A stretch of 64,000 nt of DNA from Pedobacter sp. Leaf170 (GCF_920984665.1 NZ_CAKLBP010000003.1:1-64000), one strand, 5' to 3'; shown: positions 17,464 to 26,632, numbered from the stretch's first letter. Numbers and translations: made by a program. Notes: generated by a model not told the origin, from the sequence alone.

Positions 17464-18651
17464 TTAATTAAAACTCAAAATTTTATTGAAATCTCTATTT
17501 ATAAAAGCTTGTTCGCCAATAATTGCACCCGCGGCACTCCATGTACAATTAGGTACACCGCATGGATTTTTCGTACTTCCATGCAGACATTCATTAAATG
17601 CATCATCCTTTTTATTCGCTTCATTAATTTCTGCCAATAAAGTTTTTGCTAAATCTGCTTCACCACTAAGATTTAAAGCGGCAACGAGCCATCCATTCCA
17701 TACAGCCCATAAGCCTCCATTATGAAAGTAACCCGGTTTATTTCTAAATCCGTAAGCATGGTTATTAACTAATTCATGCATATCAACATCAGTCTCCTCA
17801 ATTGTTGGGTAAAAAGATGGCAGCATAGATCTTTTTTCTTCATAAAGGTTCTTGATGTATGCTAAAACATTATTTTTCTGGTCATCGCTTCCAATTCCAA
17901 GCAACAAGCAGAAGGTATTTGCCTGCAAATCAAAGTATTTGTAAATCCTGGCGGGATTAAAACCCATCAACCAATAATGTGTAGATGCATCCTTAAGCTG
18001 ATGAAGCAAATTTCCAGCGTAAGCATTTTTTTGTTCATTGTACTTCCAATAATTAGATTCGATACTATTTGTAATCAGCATTGCTTTATCTTTCCACTCT
18101 TGTTTGTTTGATACTTTTGAAGCCAATCTGAGTGCCCAAAGCCGCAATAACTGGTCGAACAAAATGTAGCCATGCTGAATGTATTCATCTGCCCAGTCTC
18201 CACTTTGTGGCACATAAACTAAATGCTTACCATTATACTCCCAACATTCTAAAACCGAAAAGCACTTATCTACTTCTGATTTATATTTATCCCAAAGGCT
18301 ATTATCTCTAGTTAAAATGGTATAACATGCTAAACCAATAACAGCCCACGATGGATTATCAGCTCTACCTGTGGTACCTCCATAACTGGCAGTTCCATCA
18401 ATGGGAGATACATTGGATGGCATGAAACCATTTTTATTCTGTTTGTTAAACAATGTTTCAATGGTTATTTTAGCGGTATGAATTAAAGTATCTTCACCGC
18501 TTAACAATGCAGCTATACTGGTAATTACACCGTCTCTGGTCCAAACCCGTTTATAATTATCATGCTCATGCACAGCAGCCACAAATCCATAGGGAGTTGA
18601 AGTCGCACGTAGCAACTCAATAGCCAAATTATAGGATTGTGATTTTAACAT
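17464..18651 (-). CDS. GH100-like neutral invertase / six-hairpin glycosidase
   Basis: A 395-residue cytoplasmic protein with no signal peptide. It has the six-hairpin glycosidase layout with DNYKRVWTRDGVITSIAALL near the N-terminus and a central SGDWADEYIQHGYILFDQLLRLWAL, then CTWSAAGAIIGEQAF at the C-terminus. These resemble GH100 alkaline/neutral invertases, which hydrolyse sucrose, and the amylo-1,6-glucosidase-like relatives. Position between an SLC45-like sugar transporter and a PfkB kinase supports sucrose cleavage. A debranching-type activity cannot be excluded. Confidence 0.75.
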   Translation of the reverse strand: MLKSQSYNLAIELLRATSTPYGFVAAVHEHDNYKRVWTRDGVITSIAALLSGEDTLIHTAKITIETLFNKQNKNGFMPSNVSPIDGTASYGGTTGRADNPSWAVIGLACYTILTRDNSLWDKYKSEVDKCFSVLECWEYNGKHLVYVPQSGDWADEYIQHGYILFDQLLRLWALRLASKVSNKQEWKDKAMLITNSIESNYWKYNEQKNAYAGNLLHQLKDASTHYWLMGFNPARIYKYFDLQANTFCLLLGIGSDDQKNNVLAYIKNLYEEKRSMLPSFYPTIEETDVDMHELVNNHAYGFRNKPGYFHNGGLWAVWNGWLVAALNLSGEADLAKTLLAEINEANKKDDAFNECLHGSTKNPCGVPNCTWSAAGAIIGEQAFINRDFNKILSFN

Positions 18652-18662
18652 ATCTAAATAAT

Positions 18663-20000
18663 TTAACTGTCTTTTCTTTTGATGCGTAATACCATAAAGC
18701 CGGCTATCGTTATTAATATCCCAGCAAAAATGATTGCGTTTTCGGGTTTATGACCTAATAAATAACGATATACATATTTGAAAGTAATGGTTTCTAAAAG
18801 CATAGGCAGTACAATAAACATATTTAGTATGCCCATAAAAATTCCTGTTTTAGCTTTAGGAATACTGCCCGCCAACATTGCGTAAGGTGTACCCATCATA
18901 CTTGCCCAGGCTACGCCCAAGCCTATAATTGGGATAATAAGTAGCAATGGGTTATGAATCATTGGAAGGCAAATCAAGCATGCACCCCCAAATAACAGGC
19001 TCAATAAATGTACCTTTTGAGCGGTTATCTTTCTCGCAAAAAAGGCTAAAGGAAATGCAACCATAAAAGTGACTACATTATACCCTCCGTTTACATTACC
19101 CGTAAGCAATTGCGCCGATGCAAAACCATCAGAAGCGGCATCGCTGGTATTATAAATTGTTTTTGCTAAACACAGGGTGATGAACTGCCAATAGATAAAC
19201 ATGGCATACCAATTAAATAAATAAACAAAACCCAATTTTTTCATGATGGATGGCATAACTTTAAAAGCATCCACAATATCAGTCAAAACCATTTTCACAC
19301 CACCAGGTTCTTGCTTTATCTTTTCAATTTCCTCAGCACTTAATGGTGTTTCTTTTGTGGTAAGGCAGCTATACATTATAGAACCTATTGAAACAACGCC
19401 ACCGATAAAAAATGCTGCATAAGTGGTGTAAGGTATATTATTTTCGCTTCTGGCATTTAAACTTATAATACCTGCAGCAATTAAAATCCCAGGTGTTAGG
19501 TTTGCAAGTGTAATACCTAAACCGGTAAAAAAACTTTGAGTTAAAAATCCTAGCGCATGTTGATTTGGTGGTAATTTATCACTAACAAAGGCACGATAGG
19601 GCTCCATGGTAATGTTGTTTCCCGCATCTAAAATCCATAAAATGCCGGCAGCCATCCATATAGAACTGCTGTAAGGCATAGCAAACAGACAAATACTGCA
19701 GATGATGGCTCCAATTAGAAAATATGGTCTTCTTCTACCAAATCTGCTTGTGGTTTTATCGCTCATTGCGCCAACAATAGGCTGAATAATTAAACCTGTC
19801 ATCGGGCCAGCCAGATTCAATAGCGGAATTTGGTCTGCATTTGCTCCGAGATAAGAATAAATCGGCGTCATGTTGGTTTGTTGCAAACCAAAGCTATACT
19901 GAATCCCAAAGAAACCCAGATTCATGGCAATGATTGAACCGAAATTTAACTTAATGGCTGATGTTACGTTATCAACCTTTTCTGCTGGAGCAACTATCAT
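18663..20000 (-). CDS. MFS sugar transporter of the SLC45/GPH-like group
   Basis: A 445-residue, about twelve-segment inner-membrane carrier. The conserved loop SDKTTSRFGRRRPYFLIGA between helices 2 and 3 is typical of the sucrose/maltose proton symporters of the SLC45 and plant SUT type. Helix 1 has NLGFFGIQYSFGLQQTNMTPIYSYLGA, another trait of the group. It lies 1 base after the GH13 gene and 11 bases before the GH100-like gene, within one transcription unit, and would bring the disaccharide into the cytoplasm. Confidence 0.88.
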   Translation of the reverse strand: MIVAPAEKVDNVTSAIKLNFGSIIAMNLGFFGIQYSFGLQQTNMTPIYSYLGANADQIPLLNLAGPMTGLIIQPIVGAMSDKTTSRFGRRRPYFLIGAIICSICLFAMPYSSSIWMAAGILWILDAGNNITMEPYRAFVSDKLPPNQHALGFLTQSFFTGLGITLANLTPGILIAAGIISLNARSENNIPYTTYAAFFIGGVVSIGSIMYSCLTTKETPLSAEEIEKIKQEPGGVKMVLTDIVDAFKVMPSIMKKLGFVYLFNWYAMFIYWQFITLCLAKTIYNTSDAASDGFASAQLLTGNVNGGYNVVTFMVAFPLAFFARKITAQKVHLLSLLFGGACLICLPMIHNPLLLIIPIIGLGVAWASMMGTPYAMLAGSIPKAKTGIFMGILNMFIVLPMLLETITFKYVYRYLLGHKPENAIIFAGILITIAGFMVLRIKRKDS

Positions 20001-20001
20001 A

Positions 20002-21756
20002 TTATGGTTGATGAATTTTAAAGGCTAATGATTGCCAGGCTTTCAATTTTACAGTATTATTATCGATAGCATTCATCCCCTCATAATTGTTGATAAGCAA
20101 TTTCGCATTAACTGTATTTATATTTTTATCAATTGTGTAGCTTAAATCCTTTTTAGTGAAATTTAATATAACCAGTACTTTATCATTACCATCAACGCGT
20201 GTAAAGCAGTAAACATCCTGATTTTCAATATCATAAACTTTATAATCACCGTAAACAAAAACCGGTTGAGATTTGCGCAAAGCGACAATCTTTTTAAAAT
20301 AAGAAAGTTCGCTAAATGGATTTTTTTCTTCGGTTGCAACGTTTACAGTTTTATAATTTGGGTTTACCTTAATCCATGGTTTACCGGTACTAAAACCTGC
20401 ATTCGCACTTGCATCCCATTGAAGAGGTGTTCGTGTATTATCACGCGAAATAAATTTTTGCTTGTCTAAAAAAGCCTTTAAATCCTCTCTTTTTGCTTTG
20501 GCAGTTTTATAACCATTTACAGTTGCGATATCGCGATAATCATCTATGTTATTGAATTTGATATTTGACATACCTAATTCATCACCATTAAAATAAAATG
20601 GCGTACCACGCATGGTCATTATCAAAGTTGTTAACAACTTAGAAGAGTACGCTCTAAACTGCTGACTATCATCTCCATATTTGCTGACCATTCGAGGTAC
20701 ATCATGGTTGCCTAGAAATATGGCTAACCAACCTTTATTTGCAAAAGAGTAATCCCATTTGGTAAAAGCCTTTTTTAAATCAGATAATTTATAACCTTTG
20801 GGATCGTTCCCGATATCCATTATTTCAAAATGATACGCCATGTTTAACTCATGTCTGTCTTCATCAACCAAAGAATGAGCATCTTCCAAAGTACTGCCTG
20901 CACCTTCAGCAACCGTCATTACATTATATTTGCTGATAACGGATTTATTCATTTCTTTAAGATAGTTATGCAGATTTGGACCCATACCATAATATTTGAT
21001 GATGTCTTTTTCGTAACCATCAGGATATTTTTTCCAGGTTGTATCTTTTGAAACATATTGAAAAGCATCCATTCTTAAGCCATCAATGCCTTTATCCAGC
21101 CAAAATTTCATCATGTCATAAACTTCATTCCGAAGTTTTTCATTCTCCCAATTTAAATCAGGTTGCTTTTGAGAAAAATAATGCAGGTAATATGATTTTG
21201 TCTCAGCCTCGTATTTCCAGGCATCGTTATTTACGTCAAAAAAACTGTAACGAGGTGTAGGTTTGCCTTTCTCTTCGGGCCACCAATGGTAATAATTTCT
21301 ATAAGGGTTTGTTCTTGAGGATTTTGCTTGTTTAAACCATTCATGCTCATCGCTACTGTGGTTAAGCACCATATCCAATACCAATTTAATTTTTCGCTTA
21401 TGCAATCCGGCAAGCAATTCCTCAAAATCCTTCATGCTACCAAATTCTTTCATGATGTTTCGGTAATCGCTTATGTCGTAACCATTATCATCATTTGGAG
21501 AAGAAAAAATTGGATTTAACCAAACGGCATCAATACCAAGACTTTTTAAATAGTCAAGTTTTGAGATAATACCTTTCAAATCCCCAACCCCATCACCATC
21601 GCTATCTTTAAAACTTCTGGGATATAATTGATAAACTATAGCCTCTTTCCACCAAGTTTTTGTTTGGTTATTTTTAATGTTGGACTGCTCCTGAGCATTT
21701 CCGCACAAAATAATACTTGCTACAATGAAAAAAATAAGGACTATGGATTTTCTCAT
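20002..21756 (-). CDS. Exported GH13 alpha-glucosidase
   Basis: A 584-residue alpha-amylase-family enzyme with a signal peptide ending near CGNAQ. The oligo-1,6-glucosidase/sucrose-hydrolase type is indicated by AIVYQLYPRSFKDSDGDGVGDL, QPDLNW and the catalytic residues D230 (GLRMDAF), E284 (VAEGAG) and D352 (FLGNHD). It should cleave alpha-glucosides in the periplasm or at the surface. It is the first gene of the minus-strand sugar transcription unit and is divergent from the LacI regulator, with a 241-base shared control region. Confidence 0.9.
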   Translation of the reverse strand: MRKSIVLIFFIVASIILCGNAQEQSNIKNNQTKTWWKEAIVYQLYPRSFKDSDGDGVGDLKGIISKLDYLKSLGIDAVWLNPIFSSPNDDNGYDISDYRNIMKEFGSMKDFEELLAGLHKRKIKLVLDMVLNHSSDEHEWFKQAKSSRTNPYRNYYHWWPEEKGKPTPRYSFFDVNNDAWKYEAETKSYYLHYFSQKQPDLNWENEKLRNEVYDMMKFWLDKGIDGLRMDAFQYVSKDTTWKKYPDGYEKDIIKYYGMGPNLHNYLKEMNKSVISKYNVMTVAEGAGSTLEDAHSLVDEDRHELNMAYHFEIMDIGNDPKGYKLSDLKKAFTKWDYSFANKGWLAIFLGNHDVPRMVSKYGDDSQQFRAYSSKLLTTLIMTMRGTPFYFNGDELGMSNIKFNNIDDYRDIATVNGYKTAKAKREDLKAFLDKQKFISRDNTRTPLQWDASANAGFSTGKPWIKVNPNYKTVNVATEEKNPFSELSYFKKIVALRKSQPVFVYGDYKVYDIENQDVYCFTRVDGNDKVLVILNFTKKDLSYTIDKNINTVNAKLLINNYEGMNAIDNNTVKLKAWQSLAFKIHQP

Positions 21757-21924
21757 ATAAGTTTAATAAGCATCCACTTAAAAGCAGATACCTAGTTTTA
21801 GCATTGGATATATTTGGTTAATTGTTTTAAATAATCTGGTTAGCGCATTTGCTTATTCGAATTATTTATAAAATGAAGATAAGATTATAAGTATTAAAAA
21901 AGTTACTAAAAAATAAATTTTTAA

Positions 21925-21960
21925 CCGCAAACGTTTGCGGAAACATTTGCGAAAATGTTT
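21925..21960. promoter_or_regulatory. LacI-family operator pair between GH13 and lacI-type gene
   Basis: A perfect 16-bp palindrome CCGCAAACGTTTGCGG (21925-21940) contains the CG-centred core seen in LacI/CcpA operators. It is followed directly by a second, imperfect palindrome AAACATTTGCGAAAATGTTT (21941-21960). The pair stands in the shared promoter region of the divergent sugar locus and its regulator gene. Confidence 0.8.
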
Positions 21961-21973
21961 GTTGTGGAAAAGT

Positions 21974-21981
21974 TATATTTG
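21974..21981 (+). promoter_or_regulatory. Predicted -7 element of the LacI-type regulator gene
   Basis: TATATTTG matches the Bacteroidota -7 consensus TAnnTTTG and lies 16 bases before the regulator start. The operator palindromes end 13 bases upstream of it, so a bound regulator would overlap the -33 region, consistent with autoregulation. Confidence 0.5.
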
Positions 21982-21997
21982 AATAACCAAATATAAA

Positions 21998-22999
21998 ATG
22001 ATGAAACAGAATCCAACGTTGAAAAAGATTGCAGAGCGATTAAGTGTAAGCATCTCAACTGTATCAAGGGCATTGAAAGATCATCCTGATATTTCTGCAG
22101 AAACAAAAAAAAAGATAAATGAATTAGCAGAATTGCTCGAATACGACCCTAATCCTTACGCTGTTAATTTGCGAACACATAGCAGTAAAGAATTCGCTGT
22201 GGTTGTGCCGAGCCTTTCAAACTTCTTTTATCATTCTTTTATAAGCGCAATAGAAGAGCATGCAAGGTCGTTTGGTTATTCTGTAATCATTTATCGCTCA
22301 TCAAACGACCCAGTAATTGAACAAGAAATTTTAAAAAGTTGTCGCCATAAACGGGTTTCGGGTATTTTTATAGCCATTACATCAGAAACAAAAGAAATGG
22401 AGCCATTTTTAAAACTTGATGTTCATGGAATTCCCGTTATTTTTTTCGATAAAGTACCGCAATATGAATCATGTAATAAAATATGTGTTGGTGACGAACT
22501 TGCTGCAACCATAGCTGCAGAAGAAATTATTAAAAAGGGAATTACTAATGTTATCGGCATTTTTGGCAACAAAAATATGTCGATAACTAAAGCAAGGTTA
22601 TCTAAATTTAATTCTGTTTTAGCATCTAATCATACCGATATGGATTTGAAAATTGCCTATGCAAACAGTTCTGAAGAATCTGAAATACAAACCATGTCTT
22701 TATTATCAGAATTTGAAGGTAGAAAATTTGCTGTTTTTTGTATGAGCGATGAAGTTTTGGCGGGTTCTATGAAAGCAATACAACGGAAAGGATTAGTAAT
22801 TCCTGATGATTTAGGCGTTATTGCCATTAGCGATGGCATGATTCCGAAATTATTTTATCCGGAAATAACCTATGCTGAAACAAGTGGTTACAATCTGGGC
22901 AAGTTGGCCTTTGATAGGATGATGAGGTGTATTTCGGGAAGTTCTTTTGCACAAACCATTATTGATGAATCTAAACTTGTTGTTGGTGGTTCTATTTAA
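21998..22999 (+). CDS. LacI-family transcription regulator of the sugar locus
   Basis: A 333-residue regulator. The N-terminal helix-turn-helix TLKKIAERLSVSISTVSRALKDHPDIS and the hinge YDPNPYAVNLRT are typical, followed by a periplasmic-binding-like sensor domain (AVVVPSLSNFFYHSFISAIEEHARSFGY). Two ATG codons start at 21998 and 22001; either fits. It is divergent from the sugar locus, and perfect operator palindromes lie 38-73 bases upstream, so local control of that locus by an imported sugar or its product is likely. Confidence 0.92.
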   Translation: MMKQNPTLKKIAERLSVSISTVSRALKDHPDISAETKKKINELAELLEYDPNPYAVNLRTHSSKEFAVVVPSLSNFFYHSFISAIEEHARSFGYSVIIYRSSNDPVIEQEILKSCRHKRVSGIFIAITSETKEMEPFLKLDVHGIPVIFFDKVPQYESCNKICVGDELAATIAAEEIIKKGITNVIGIFGNKNMSITKARLSKFNSVLASNHTDMDLKIAYANSSEESEIQTMSLLSEFEGRKFAVFCMSDEVLAGSMKAIQRKGLVIPDDLGVIAISDGMIPKLFYPEITYAETSGYNLGKLAFDRMMRCISGSSFAQTIIDESKLVVGGSI

Positions 23000-23098
23000 T
23001 TCAAAAATTTTTAAAAAGTTAAATTTCTGGTAAATGCTGAAACATACAGACACTCAAATATTACCCCTAATTGTTGTAAGAATTATTTTTTAGCACTA

Positions 23099-23125
23099 TT
23101 GACTTTGTAACAGAATAGTTATAAT
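23099..23125 (+). promoter_or_regulatory. Predicted promoter for the 33-codon gene
   Basis: TTGACT (23099-23104) and TATAAT (23120-23125) lie 15 bases apart, and the latter continues as TATAATTTTC, which also resembles TAnnTTTG. The small open frame starts 25 bases downstream. Confidence 0.4.
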
Positions 23126-23150
23126 TTTCAAAAACTAAACTAAAAAATAC

Positions 23151-23252
23151 ATGATAGAGAAATTCAACTTAGTTGCTGGAGTACTAACCATGCTTACCAG
23201 TCTCGGGATTTTAATTGCACTTGTAAAACCAAACAGCAAGCGTGAACTTTAA
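23151..23252 (+). CDS. Small single-span membrane protein (33 residues)
   Basis: The frame encodes MIEKFNLVAGVLTMLTSL and continues GILIALVKPNSKREL. It has one hydrophobic segment at about residues 6-25 and a basic C-terminal tail, so an N-out/C-in single-span protein is likely. It has a promoter-like sequence before it, an A-rich ribosome-binding region (CTAAAAAATAC) and a strong terminator 5 bases after the stop, so it looks like an independent one-gene unit. The tail (ALVKP) superficially resembles KdpF, but no kdp genes are near. Function unknown. Confidence 0.55.
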   Translation: MIEKFNLVAGVLTMLTSLGILIALVKPNSKREL

Positions 23253-23257
23253 ACCTT

Positions 23258-23286
23258 AAGCCGAAGCATAGCCTTCGGCTTTTTTT
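23258..23286 (+). terminator. Terminator after the small membrane protein gene
   Basis: A 9-bp stem AAGCCGAAG/CTTCGGCTT with a 6-base loop is followed by a T run. Confidence 0.88.
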
Positions 23287-23372
23287 ATAAACGTTCGTTT
23301 TAGCAAGGTTGTAACACATCTAAATTTTGCGTTTAGGAATGAAACTTATTTGATTTTGTTATTTTTACCGCA

Positions 23373-24524
23373 ATGGCAAAAATCATCAATCTAAAAATCT
23401 TCAAACAATTCTTAAAATCCGGGCAAGTGGGGGGCTTCCTCCTATTAATATGTGTTGGGGTTTCATTATATATCGCTAATTCATCTGCAAAAGATGGTTT
23501 CCAAACCTTTTTAGAAACCAGGCTAGGCTTCGAAATTGCAAATTACAGCATACTTACATGGATTAATGATGCGCTAATGGCAGTTTTCTTCCTTTTAGTT
23601 GGATTAGAAATTAAGCGGGAATTGGTTGAAGGGGAACTTTCATCTGTAAAAAGTGCAGCTTTACCAGTAATTGCAGCCTTGGGCGGAATGCTTGTTCCGG
23701 CAATTATCTATGTCATTTTTAATAAAAATACGCCAACTGCAAGTGGCTGGGGTATACCCATGGCTACAGATATTGCCTTTGCGTTGGCAATAATAGCCAT
23801 GCTAGGCAAAAATGTTCCGGCTGGGTTGAAGATATTTTTAGCTGCCTTGGCTATTGTTGATGATTTAGGCGCAATTCTCATCATCGCGATATTCTATACA
23901 AATCAAATTCATTTCGAATACCTTGCAATGGCAGCTGCAGTGGTTAGCCTGCTATTTTTAATGAATTATTTCGGTGTAAAAAATTTGTTTTTCTACTTAA
24001 TTCCCGGCGTGTTTCTTTGGTATTTTATTCACCATTCTGGCATTCACGCCACTATTGCTGGTGTGCTGTTAGCATTTACCATCCCAACTAATAATACAGA
24101 TGTAGAATCTCCTCTAGAGAAACTGGAACACGCATTAACCTTCCCAGTAAATTATTTAATAATGCCAATTTTTGCATTGGCTAATACAAACATCACTATA
24201 GAACAAAACATGTTTGGCGGCTTAACCAGCTCACTAGGCTTAGGTATTATCGGTGGTTTATTCATCGGAAAAACAATAGGCGTAACTAGTTTTAGTTGGC
24301 TTGCTGTAAAACTAAAATGGGCCGAATTACCAACCAGCACAAACTGGAAACACGTATTGGGTTTAGCTATGTTGGCCGGAATTGGCTTCACCATGTCGAT
24401 TTTTATTGCCTTGTTATCTTTTAATGATGATTTACACATTGCCGAAGCAAAATTTGCCATCTTAACCGCATCTATCCTATCGGGAGTTATTGGTTTTATT
24501 TTTTTGAAAACCAATAAATCTTAA
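23373..24524 (+). CDS. nhaA: Na+/H+ antiporter NhaA
   Basis: A 383-residue inner-membrane antiporter that expels sodium in exchange for protons. The family core is visible: INDALMAVFFLLVGLEIKRELVEGEL, then GWGIPMATDIAFALAI and the ion-binding aspartate pair in ALAIVDDLGAILIIAIFYT; the C-terminal LAMLAGIGFTMSIFIALLSF is also typical. Length matches E. coli NhaA. It is transcribed alone. Confidence 0.96.
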   Translation: MAKIINLKIFKQFLKSGQVGGFLLLICVGVSLYIANSSAKDGFQTFLETRLGFEIANYSILTWINDALMAVFFLLVGLEIKRELVEGELSSVKSAALPVIAALGGMLVPAIIYVIFNKNTPTASGWGIPMATDIAFALAIIAMLGKNVPAGLKIFLAALAIVDDLGAILIIAIFYTNQIHFEYLAMAAAVVSLLFLMNYFGVKNLFFYLIPGVFLWYFIHHSGIHATIAGVLLAFTIPTNNTDVESPLEKLEHALTFPVNYLIMPIFALANTNITIEQNMFGGLTSSLGLGIIGGLFIGKTIGVTSFSWLAVKLKWAELPTSTNWKHVLGLAMLAGIGFTMSIFIALLSFNDDLHIAEAKFAILTASILSGVIGFIFLKTNKS

Positions 24525-24595
24525 GCATTCGAATCGCATATTTTCTTTGCCTCTATTTTTATTGTAAGAAATTATAAGGTTTCATAACGCCTTGA

Positions 24596-24654
24596 TTTGC
24601 ATACAAGATTCAGGGCTTTGCATACAACCGAAAGGTTCTGTCAGCATAACTTTG
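24596..24654 (+). promoter_or_regulatory. Paired direct-repeat operator and promoter of the aldo/keto reductase gene
   Basis: The 11-bp word TTTGCATACAA occurs at 24596-24606 and again at 24617-24627, exactly 21 bases apart (two helical turns), the usual layout of AraC-family binding sites. A perfect TAnnTTTG -7 element (TAACTTTG, 24647-24654) follows, 18 bases before the reductase start. The second repeat overlaps the expected -33 zone, as in activator sites. The AraC-type gene just downstream is the likely binder. Confidence 0.65.
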
Positions 24655-24671
24655 AATAAAAAAAGAGAATA

Positions 24672-25676
24672 ATGGAAATACAGAAAGTAAAATTAGGAAA
24701 TCAAGGTTTAATTGTTCCAAACATTGGTTTAGGTTGTATGGGCATGACCGGATTTCAAGATGCAAATATGTACGGCAAAGCCGATGAAGAGGAAGCAATT
24801 GCCACCATACATCGATCATTAGAATTAGGAGGTAATTTTTTGGACACTGCAGATTTATACGGCCCATTCAAAAATGAACAGCTAATTGCCAAAGCGGTTA
24901 ATGGTAACCGAGATAAGTATGTAATTGCCACTAAATTTGGATGGGAAATTGATGATAATGACAACGTGACCTGGGCAATTAACGGAAAAAAAGATTACAT
25001 AAAAAAATCAGTAGAACGTTCTTTAAAAAATCTAAATACCGATTACATTGATTTGTATTATATGCATCGATTAGATAAAAATACACCTATTGAAGAAACT
25101 GTTGAAGCAATGGCAGCATTGGTTAAAGAAGGAAAAGTTGGTTATATTGGTTTATCTGAAGTTTCTCCTGCAACGATTGAAAGAGCAAACAGTATCCATC
25201 CGATAACTGCAGTTCAAAGCGAGTATTCTTTATTTGAAAGAACAGCTGAAGAGCGAGGTGTTCTGGATACACTTAACAAACTTGGAATAGGCTTTGTGGC
25301 ATACTCGCCGTTAGGCAGAGGTTTTTTAACTGGTGAAATCCGTAGTATTGATGATTTACCAGCTGATGATTTCCGCAGGGCGATACCGCGTTTTCAGGAA
25401 GCCTATTTCTATAAAAATATTGAGTTGGTAGAAGCTATAGAAAAACTTGCTGCCGAAAAAAATGTAACATCCTCTCAATTGGCCCTCGCTTGGATTATTA
25501 GTAAAGGCATTGTACCGATACCGGGAACAAAAAGAAGAAAATATTTGGAGCAAAATATTGAGGCTACAAACATTCATTTAACTGTAGATGAATTGGCTAG
25601 AATTGAAAGTATAGTTCCGCTGGGCACCGATACCGGCAATCCATACGATGAATTTAGTATGGGTTTAATCGATTAA
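24672..25676 (+). CDS. Aldo/keto reductase
   Basis: A 334-residue NADPH-dependent oxidoreductase with a TIM barrel. The N-terminal VPNIGLGCMGMTGF, the catalytic tetrad (Asp and Tyr in FLDTADLYGP, Lys in ATKFGWE, His in LYYMHRLD) and the C-terminal IPGTKRRKYLEQN nucleotide-binding segment are all present. The pattern is that of the YakC/AKR13-like group with broad aldehyde or ketone substrates. It is followed by an AraC-type gene after 59 bases and preceded by a paired direct repeat, so it is probably inducible. Confidence 0.92.
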   Translation: MEIQKVKLGNQGLIVPNIGLGCMGMTGFQDANMYGKADEEEAIATIHRSLELGGNFLDTADLYGPFKNEQLIAKAVNGNRDKYVIATKFGWEIDDNDNVTWAINGKKDYIKKSVERSLKNLNTDYIDLYYMHRLDKNTPIEETVEAMAALVKEGKVGYIGLSEVSPATIERANSIHPITAVQSEYSLFERTAEERGVLDTLNKLGIGFVAYSPLGRGFLTGEIRSIDDLPADDFRRAIPRFQEAYFYKNIELVEAIEKLAAEKNVTSSQLALAWIISKGIVPIPGTKRRKYLEQNIEATNIHLTVDELARIESIVPLGTDTGNPYDEFSMGLID

Positions 25677-25735
25677 AATATTTAGCGACTGCCTGTTTTG
25701 CAGTCGCTAATATTAATAATGTATAATTTAGCAAT

Positions 25736-26632
25736 ATGAATTCAATTAAGTCTGTTTCGGAGTTTCATCGCCTGCTCTCTTTACCTGAGCCTTTGCATCC
25801 ACTTATCAGTATGATTAATCTAAAAGAAACTTGTTTTTTGAAAGATGATATTTGGAAAGGCTTTGTGAATCGTTTTTATTGCGTGGCATTAAAAAGGGAT
25901 GCAAAAGGAAAAATTAAATACGGTCAGCAGCATTATGATTATGACAAAGGTGTGCTTAGTTTTACCGCACCTAATCAGGTACAATATCTGGATTTAGAAA
26001 CGATGGAATGTGGTTCGGGTTATCTACTTATTTTTCATCCAGACTTTTTACTAAAACATCCTTTAGCAAATGCCATTAGCACCTATGGTTTTTTCGATTA
26101 TGCGGTAAATGAAGCACTTCACCTTTCTGCAGATGAAGAGGATAACCTTATAAACATTTTAAACAAAATCCATGTAGAGTGCAAACATATCGACCGCCAT
26201 ACTCAGGAAATCATTCTTTCGCAGATAGAGTTATTACTCAACTACTCCAAACGTTTTTACGAGCGGCAATTTATCACCAGAAAAAACAACAACAATCAAA
26301 TTTTAGTTCGCTTTGAGCAGTTTATGGATGGTTATTTTGCAAACAATGATAAAACTAATCAAGGTTTGCTGACCGTGAAGTTAATTGCTGAACACATGAA
26401 TTTATCTCCCAATTATTTAAGCGATTTATTAAGGGTGCATACTGGTCAGAATACGCAGCAACATATCCACGAGAAACTCATTGAAAAGGCTAAAGAGAAA
26501 CTATCAACATCAAATTTATCTATCAGCGAAATCGCTTATTATTTGGGTTTTGAACATTCACAGTCGTTTAGCGCACTTTTTAAAAAGAAAACGGATATGT
26601 CGCCAGTAGAATTTAGACAATCATTTAACTAA
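25736..26632 (+). CDS. AraC-family transcription regulator
   Basis: A 298-residue protein with an N-terminal ligand or dimer domain and a C-terminal double helix-turn-helix (VKLIAEHMNLSPNYLSDLLRVHTGQN, then ISEIAYYLGFEHSQSFSALFKKKTDMSPVEFRQ), the diagnostic AraC/XylS end. It follows the aldo/keto reductase, whose promoter has two 11-bp direct repeats 21 bases apart, so it is the likely activator of that gene. This AraC-plus-reductase pairing is common. Confidence 0.92.
   Translation: MNSIKSVSEFHRLLSLPEPLHPLISMINLKETCFLKDDIWKGFVNRFYCVALKRDAKGKIKYGQQHYDYDKGVLSFTAPNQVQYLDLETMECGSGYLLIFHPDFLLKHPLANAISTYGFFDYAVNEALHLSADEEDNLINILNKIHVECKHIDRHTQEIILSQIELLLNYSKRFYERQFITRKNNNNQILVRFEQFMDGYFANNDKTNQGLLTVKLIAEHMNLSPNYLSDLLRVHTGQNTQQHIHEKLIEKAKEKLSTSNLSISEIAYYLGFEHSQSFSALFKKKTDMSPVEFRQSFN

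Noticed and set aside
23151..23252. KdpF potassium-ATPase subunit
   Set aside because: Only the small size and the ALVKP tail agree; no kdpA, kdpB or kdpC is near.
24152..24514. Minus-strand 120-codon frame within nhaA
   Set aside because: Mirror of conserved membrane codons of nhaA; no support of its own.
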